This document shows positions 59,851-64,000 of a stretch of 64,000 nucleotides of DNA, in pieces. Source of the stretch: Agapanthus africanus (lineage: Eukaryota > Streptophyta > Magnoliopsida > Asparagales > Amaryllidaceae). The first letter of the stretch is position 1; the number at the start of each line of letters is the position of its first letter. A program made the position numbers and the translations under genes. The notes beneath the pieces were generated by a model. That model searched no databases, was not told the origin of the DNA, and saw nothing but the letters and a program-made list of their open reading frames with translations. The stretch spans positions 696,706,761 through 696,770,760 of the forward strand of contig CM057339.1 in NCBI GenBank assembly GCA_030015575.1. Direction: 5' to 3'.

Positions 59851-61402
59851 TGTTCCCTCGGCAGATCCAAAGGCCACAAAAGTTACAGCGTTGCACTCAC
59901 ATGCCCACACGTGACCAGGTCTCACGTGCAGACACATGACCATTTATAGGCAAAGCCTGTAGACACTGAATAAAATAAACAAATTGGAAATGCTGTGTTA
60001 GTGGGGTCAGGTGCCCACAAGTGACCAGGTCTCACGTTCAGACGCGTGATCATTTACAGGCAAAGCCTGTAGACACTGAATTAAATTCTAAATGAAATGC
60101 TTAATCAGTAGGGTCGCGTGCCAACACGTGATGATTTCCTGAGCCTTCTATACTAATAGAATTAAATTCTAATTAAAAGGGAATCAAAAACCCTAATTGG
60201 AAAAAATATTTCTCTAGATCTTTCCAAACAAAAAGATTGCACTCTGTAAAGTGGAGCATCGTTGGATTAAAAATCCAATGGTGATTAAAAATCACCAGTT
60301 TATAGAAAGATTCTACATAAGGAAATATTCTCCTAAAATCTGCCGGAAACAACAAATAAAATATCTTTTGGATTAAAAATCCAATGGTGGATAAAATTCA
60401 CCGAGTGATCTAAAAGATCATGTTGGTTACAAAATCAATCAAAATCTCTCAATGAGAGATTGGCTGAACAAACTGATTCTTTTATTTCTCATATAAATAG
60501 GAGCCAAGAAAAGAAGAGAAAAGAAAGAGAACAACAGAGAGAGAATACAAAAAAAAGAGAATTTAATTCTCCAGAGAGAAAAAAGATCTCTTCAGAAAAG
60601 AAAGAAACCCTAGGTAAGGGAGGGAAAGAGATCATTCTATAAGCTCCCACAAAACAAGGAGAATTTAATTCTCAAATTAAGAGTTTAACTCTTCTAAATA
60701 AGAACTTAGTTCTTCTTCTAGTTGAAGATCTGCAGAAGCAGATCTTCCTATAAGTTAAGAATTTAATTCTCATCGGGGAGATTCTGTCATGCAGATCTAA
60801 AACCTGAGAGAGGACCTAAGTTCAGAGAATTCTATTCTCCCACAAAGCATATAGGAATTTAATTCCTCAACAAAGATAGGGTTTAACCCTTAATACAAGA
60901 ACTTAGTTCTTCTTCATAGTAATAGATCTGTAGAAACAGATCTCCCCATAAGTTGAGAATTTAATTTTCATCGGAGAGATTCTGCCATGCTGATTTAAAG
61001 CTTAGAAGGAGAATTGGGTTTAAAGAATTTAATTCTTTTAAACTCATAGGAATTTAATTCCTCTAAATAAAATCAGGGTTTAACCCTATAAGAGAATTTA
61101 ATTCTTATACAAGGGATTTATCTCTCCATGCACGTAAAAGGATCGAGTACCCAACATGATCACGTAGCAACACGTAACCCTCCCCTCCAATTACCATAAG
61201 AGAACGAATAAGATTAGGTCACGTGACCCTTGAATAGACTCCTCAAAATAAAAGGGGCAGAATCAATTTTGGGTGCCTCACGTGTCCCCACGTGACCCCT
61301 GACAAAACACCTCTTTAAAAAAAAGAGAAGATGGGAAAAAACTGAAGGATTAATATCCAACGCATGGGCGCCCTCACGTGTCCCCACGTGACCCCTAACA
61401 AA
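59851..61402 (+). repeat. Right LTR of element E, first part
   Basis: It starts TGTTCCCTCGG and aligns with the left LTR of E from its CACGTG units (59,893 against 33,255) through the AATTAAATT dyads to ACCCCTAACAAA, where element F is inserted. The rest of this LTR should lie beyond the window. Confidence 0.8.
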
Positions 61403-63541
61403 TGTTTGATATAGTGCCCTCAGAGTCAATTATTGGATCGCAGGCACGTGATTGCAATGATTGAGGAGGACCTATACCGGTAGGACAGTCTTACTCGAGA
61501 TGATAGTATGCTATCTGGTTTATCGATATCATTGTGTACTTCTTTAGGTGACATTATAGATCACTATTACACGTTGATAGAGCCCTTAAAATTCTTGCTT
61601 GACTACCATCAGTATGATGGCGATCATATACGTGAGAGTTGGGTAGTCCATAAGCACATCCTTAAAAGTAGTCCCTAGTCGTGGAAGTTTCGAGACAGGG
61701 CATCGATACTTCGGAGTAGACTAGTGTATACAGTCGAGACCCCGACGATGGGCGGTAGCCGGTCTCACAAGCCATTGGTGTCAGTTGGATCACCTAAGAT
61801 GTATACAGGTGCTTATTGGGTTATGAGTGTACCGGACAGGATTTGCCGGGAACCTTCTAGTTGGTATTATACCTAGCGTCAGATAGCAGTTCTCAGGTGA
61901 CATGTGTACAGGTTAGTTCATCGACCTGAGGTCGTCATTTGTCTCGTGTGAGTTCCCACTGTGCTTTGATTATTACCCTACCACGCATCAAAGGAGTCGT
62001 GCAAATAGGTTTTAGTTGGGTATAGTCCCGAGCCATATGGAGGCAAGTGAGCGGATCGGCAGGGGATTCGTCTCTCCCGGTATTGGGGGTGAGATCGCGC
62101 TGTGTCTAGGAGAGCCATTACACAAAGCCCTCGGCCGAGGCAGGAGATTTACTGGTAGGTACTCCAGTAGTATCTCAGGGTGTTCTGGGCTACACTCTGA
62201 CACGACTTATACCGCTATTGGGGGTCTGACGTTACCAGCCCCCTAGGCCCGATATGCGATGCTCATAAACGAACGGACCGGACTGTACGGATATTGTCAC
62301 TGATAGGCTCAGTAGGGTTCCAAGATGAGTTCTCTCATCGGCTTCCCTTTCGGTCAATACATGGGCAGCCGTTATGCACGGCTAATGCCGCAGACGTGCT
62401 TGTGGTTAAACCCACCGCCAGGGTATTGACGAGTCTTTAGAGTCCCCCACAGATAGTTTCCCAAGTTCGGGCGAAACGTTGTAGAGGCCGTATGGTTTTA
62501 TGGCAGGGTTCGAACATACGCGTGCACTTGTGCACGTGTCATGGTTCGGACAGATAATACTGGTGGGCTTTGGTTTAAGCCGGATCCAAGTATTATGTTG
62601 TGTAGGAATATTTTTGTCTCATTGCATTTTGTATTCGGTCGGAATACAAATACGGGTATGTATATACAGTTGTGGGGTAATCCTACGGGATTACTTTTGA
62701 AGTTGCCAATCTTCCTTCACCGGACTTAAACATTTGGTTTAACGTTTATGTTGCGGATTTTCTTTAACCTTTGGCTGAATTTTTAATGGGCTTGGCTTTC
62801 TTCTTTGAGTTTTTAGCTTGAAGGGGTTTCTTGCAAATTGGAATGTTTACAAAGCGAGGGGGTTTTCTGTGGCCGCCGGGGCTCCAGTAGCAACATGAAC
62901 ATTCTAGATTACATGAGGTGTTTTGTGAGTCACAAGTTCATTTATTTCCTTTGTCCAAGCTTAAGATATTAGTGTTGATCTTTTGTGATGGATATTTGTT
63001 GATATAGTCACCATTCTTTAGCTTGTGTTCACCTCTCCTCCAAAAAATGGCCGAGAGCAATTGTGGCTGCCCCATTTTTTGGCCGACCCATTTTCTTGAT
63101 GAAAATTGATTCATTACATTATTCCAAGCTCAATTTCATCACCCCAAAAGACAACTTCATTAACCCTTCACCCAATGGTTTGGGTTTCTTGAGACAAACT
63201 ATTCTACACACTCTCTACATCAATCTTGGACATGTCGGTTAGCAAACTTCATGTCCGAGTTGCCTCGGTTTAGTGGCGGGAGCCCGTATAAAGATCCGTT
63301 GACGTGGTGCCACCTCGACGAGGAGACAGGAGATCAGAGATGCTGCGAGGAGCGTGGGACGATGGCTAAAGACCGAAGGATGCGGATCGATAGGTATAGC
63401 CATTATATCATTTTACAGTTTGCTAGTTTAGTGTTAATGGCACGATCCGGGTTACAGTCTATGTTAGCGCCAGTTTATGTAAAAGTTTTTGTTCCGCATT
63501 TGGCATCAGATTATTGGTCGGGGCGCTACCGTAGACTTACA
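61403..63541 (+). repeat. Left LTR of element F
   Basis: 2,139 bp, starting TGTTTGATATAG and ending GTAGACTTACA. No gene is present. The central part (about 61,640-62,690) pairs with the inverted fragment at 32,058-33,189. Confidence 0.85.
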
Positions 63542-63553
63542 TGGTATCAGAGC
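63542..63553 (+). other. Primer-binding site of F for initiator tRNA-Met
   Basis: TGGTATCAGAGC directly follows the LTR. Confidence 0.95.
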
Positions 63554-64000
63554 CAGGCCATTAACCTTTACTAGCATGTTCTAACATGTTTAAAAGATCG
63601 ATCGAACGAAATTTCCAAAACTCCAATTCCGTAATTGAAAGTTTCTGTCGAAATTTTTTTGTCGTCTAAAAATTATTTTGAGTATGTCAGGAAATCGAGC
63701 AGGCTTTTCTAAGACTGCAGAAGAAATTTGGTAGACTAATCCCACAAAACCGCCGTGAAACCGCCGCAGAACCCATGGGTTTACCGTGGTTCCGCCGCCG
63801 TTTTGGGGCTTCAGTGCACCATTTTTCTTCTGGGTGTCTTTCATGTGGAATTGTGGTTTCTGGAATATTTTGTTTGGGCCCAGTGTAAGTCCACGTTGCC
63901 AACCCCGATTCTTGCGGGGAGGCGGAAACGGTATAAAAAACAAATTTTTAGCGCATTAGGCAACATGGACTAACAAAAGTCGGGATCTTTTCCTAAACTA
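63554..64000 (+). other. Leader of element F
   Basis: No gag frame has begun by the window end. A GC-rich dyad-like block with ACCGCCGCAGAACCC and GTGGTTCCGCCGCCG lies at about 63,745-63,805, some 200 bases from the primer site. Confidence 0.6.

Larger units (their letters stand above)
33190..61402 (+). mobile_element. Element E: old, broken Tat-lineage Ty3/Gypsy retrotransposon hosting later insertions
   Basis: In plus sense the layout is LTR, gag, protease, reverse transcriptase, RNase H, a second archaeal-type RNase H, integrase, hairpin-rich 3' region, antisense gene and right LTR. The second RNase H and the antisense gene are known Tat-lineage traits. It is broken at many places and its LTRs have drifted further apart than those of A, B or C, so it is the older element. 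Its left LTR start at 33,190 and right LTR start at 59,851 both read TGTTCCCTC, matching the TGTTCCC start of the A LTR. The right LTR is interrupted by element F. A solo LTR and element D lie inside E. Confidence 0.8.
61403..64000 (+). mobile_element. Element F: Ty1/Copia retrotransposon, 5' end only
   Basis: A complete LTR (61,403-63,541) is followed by an initiator tRNA-Met primer site and a leader. The element is plus oriented and inserted in the right LTR of E. The coding region lies beyond the window, so autonomy and age cannot be judged. The LTR belongs to the same Copia group as the fragment at 32,058-33,189 and is distantly related to C. Confidence 0.85.

Noticed and set aside
1-64000. 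Ordinary host genes
   Set aside because: I looked for non-element protein families on both strands and found none. Every long frame belongs to a retrotransposon or its antisense gene.

Overview
The window is flowering-plant nuclear DNA made almost entirely of nested LTR retrotransposons. The evidence is plant-type primer-binding sites (initiator tRNA-Met and tRNA-Asp), Ty1/Copia and Ty3/Gypsy proteins of plant lineages, and a stretch matching a plant tRNA-Asp. I see no ordinary host gene, rRNA gene or CRISPR array. The species cannot be named from this sequence. It reads like gene-poor, probably pericentromeric, heterochromatin.

Left half (1-32,057): element A lies on the minus strand. It is a Ty3/Gypsy element of the Tat type that carries gag but shows no pol. 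Its left LTR (1-2,565) runs off the window and its right LTR ends at 32,057. Element B (11,046-28,715, minus) sits inside the right LTR of A, flanked by GGCGG. Element C (11,853-22,201, minus, Ty1/Copia) sits inside the left LTR of B, flanked by GTTAC. B has matching 1,268-bp LTRs, a tRNA-Asp primer site and one long open frame of unknown function, but no recognisable protease, reverse transcriptase or integrase. C has 2,199-bp LTRs and a pol region, but no gag I can recognise.

Right half (32,058-64,000): a slice of Copia LTR (32,058-33,189) lies between A and element E. E (33,190 to beyond 61,402, plus strand) is an old, broken Tat-lineage Gypsy relative of A. It keeps gag, protease, reverse transcriptase, two RNase H domains, integrase, a hairpin-rich 3' region and an antisense gene resembling plant mobile domain proteins. 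A solo LTR (39,475-41,327) and a one-LTR, gag-protease element D (51,680-57,952) of the same Athila-like family lie in E. Copia element F starts at 61,403 inside the right LTR of E and continues past the window end.

The most unusual signals are these. The A/E LTRs are built from serial short palindromes, including paired G-boxes with a constant 4-nt gap. Element B has a long open frame but no pol. Element D ends in an antisense tRNA-Asp 5' half. The D LTR carries an array of heat-shock-element-like sites. A GC-rich dyad recurs in otherwise unrelated elements. Divergences and copy counts below were made by eye.
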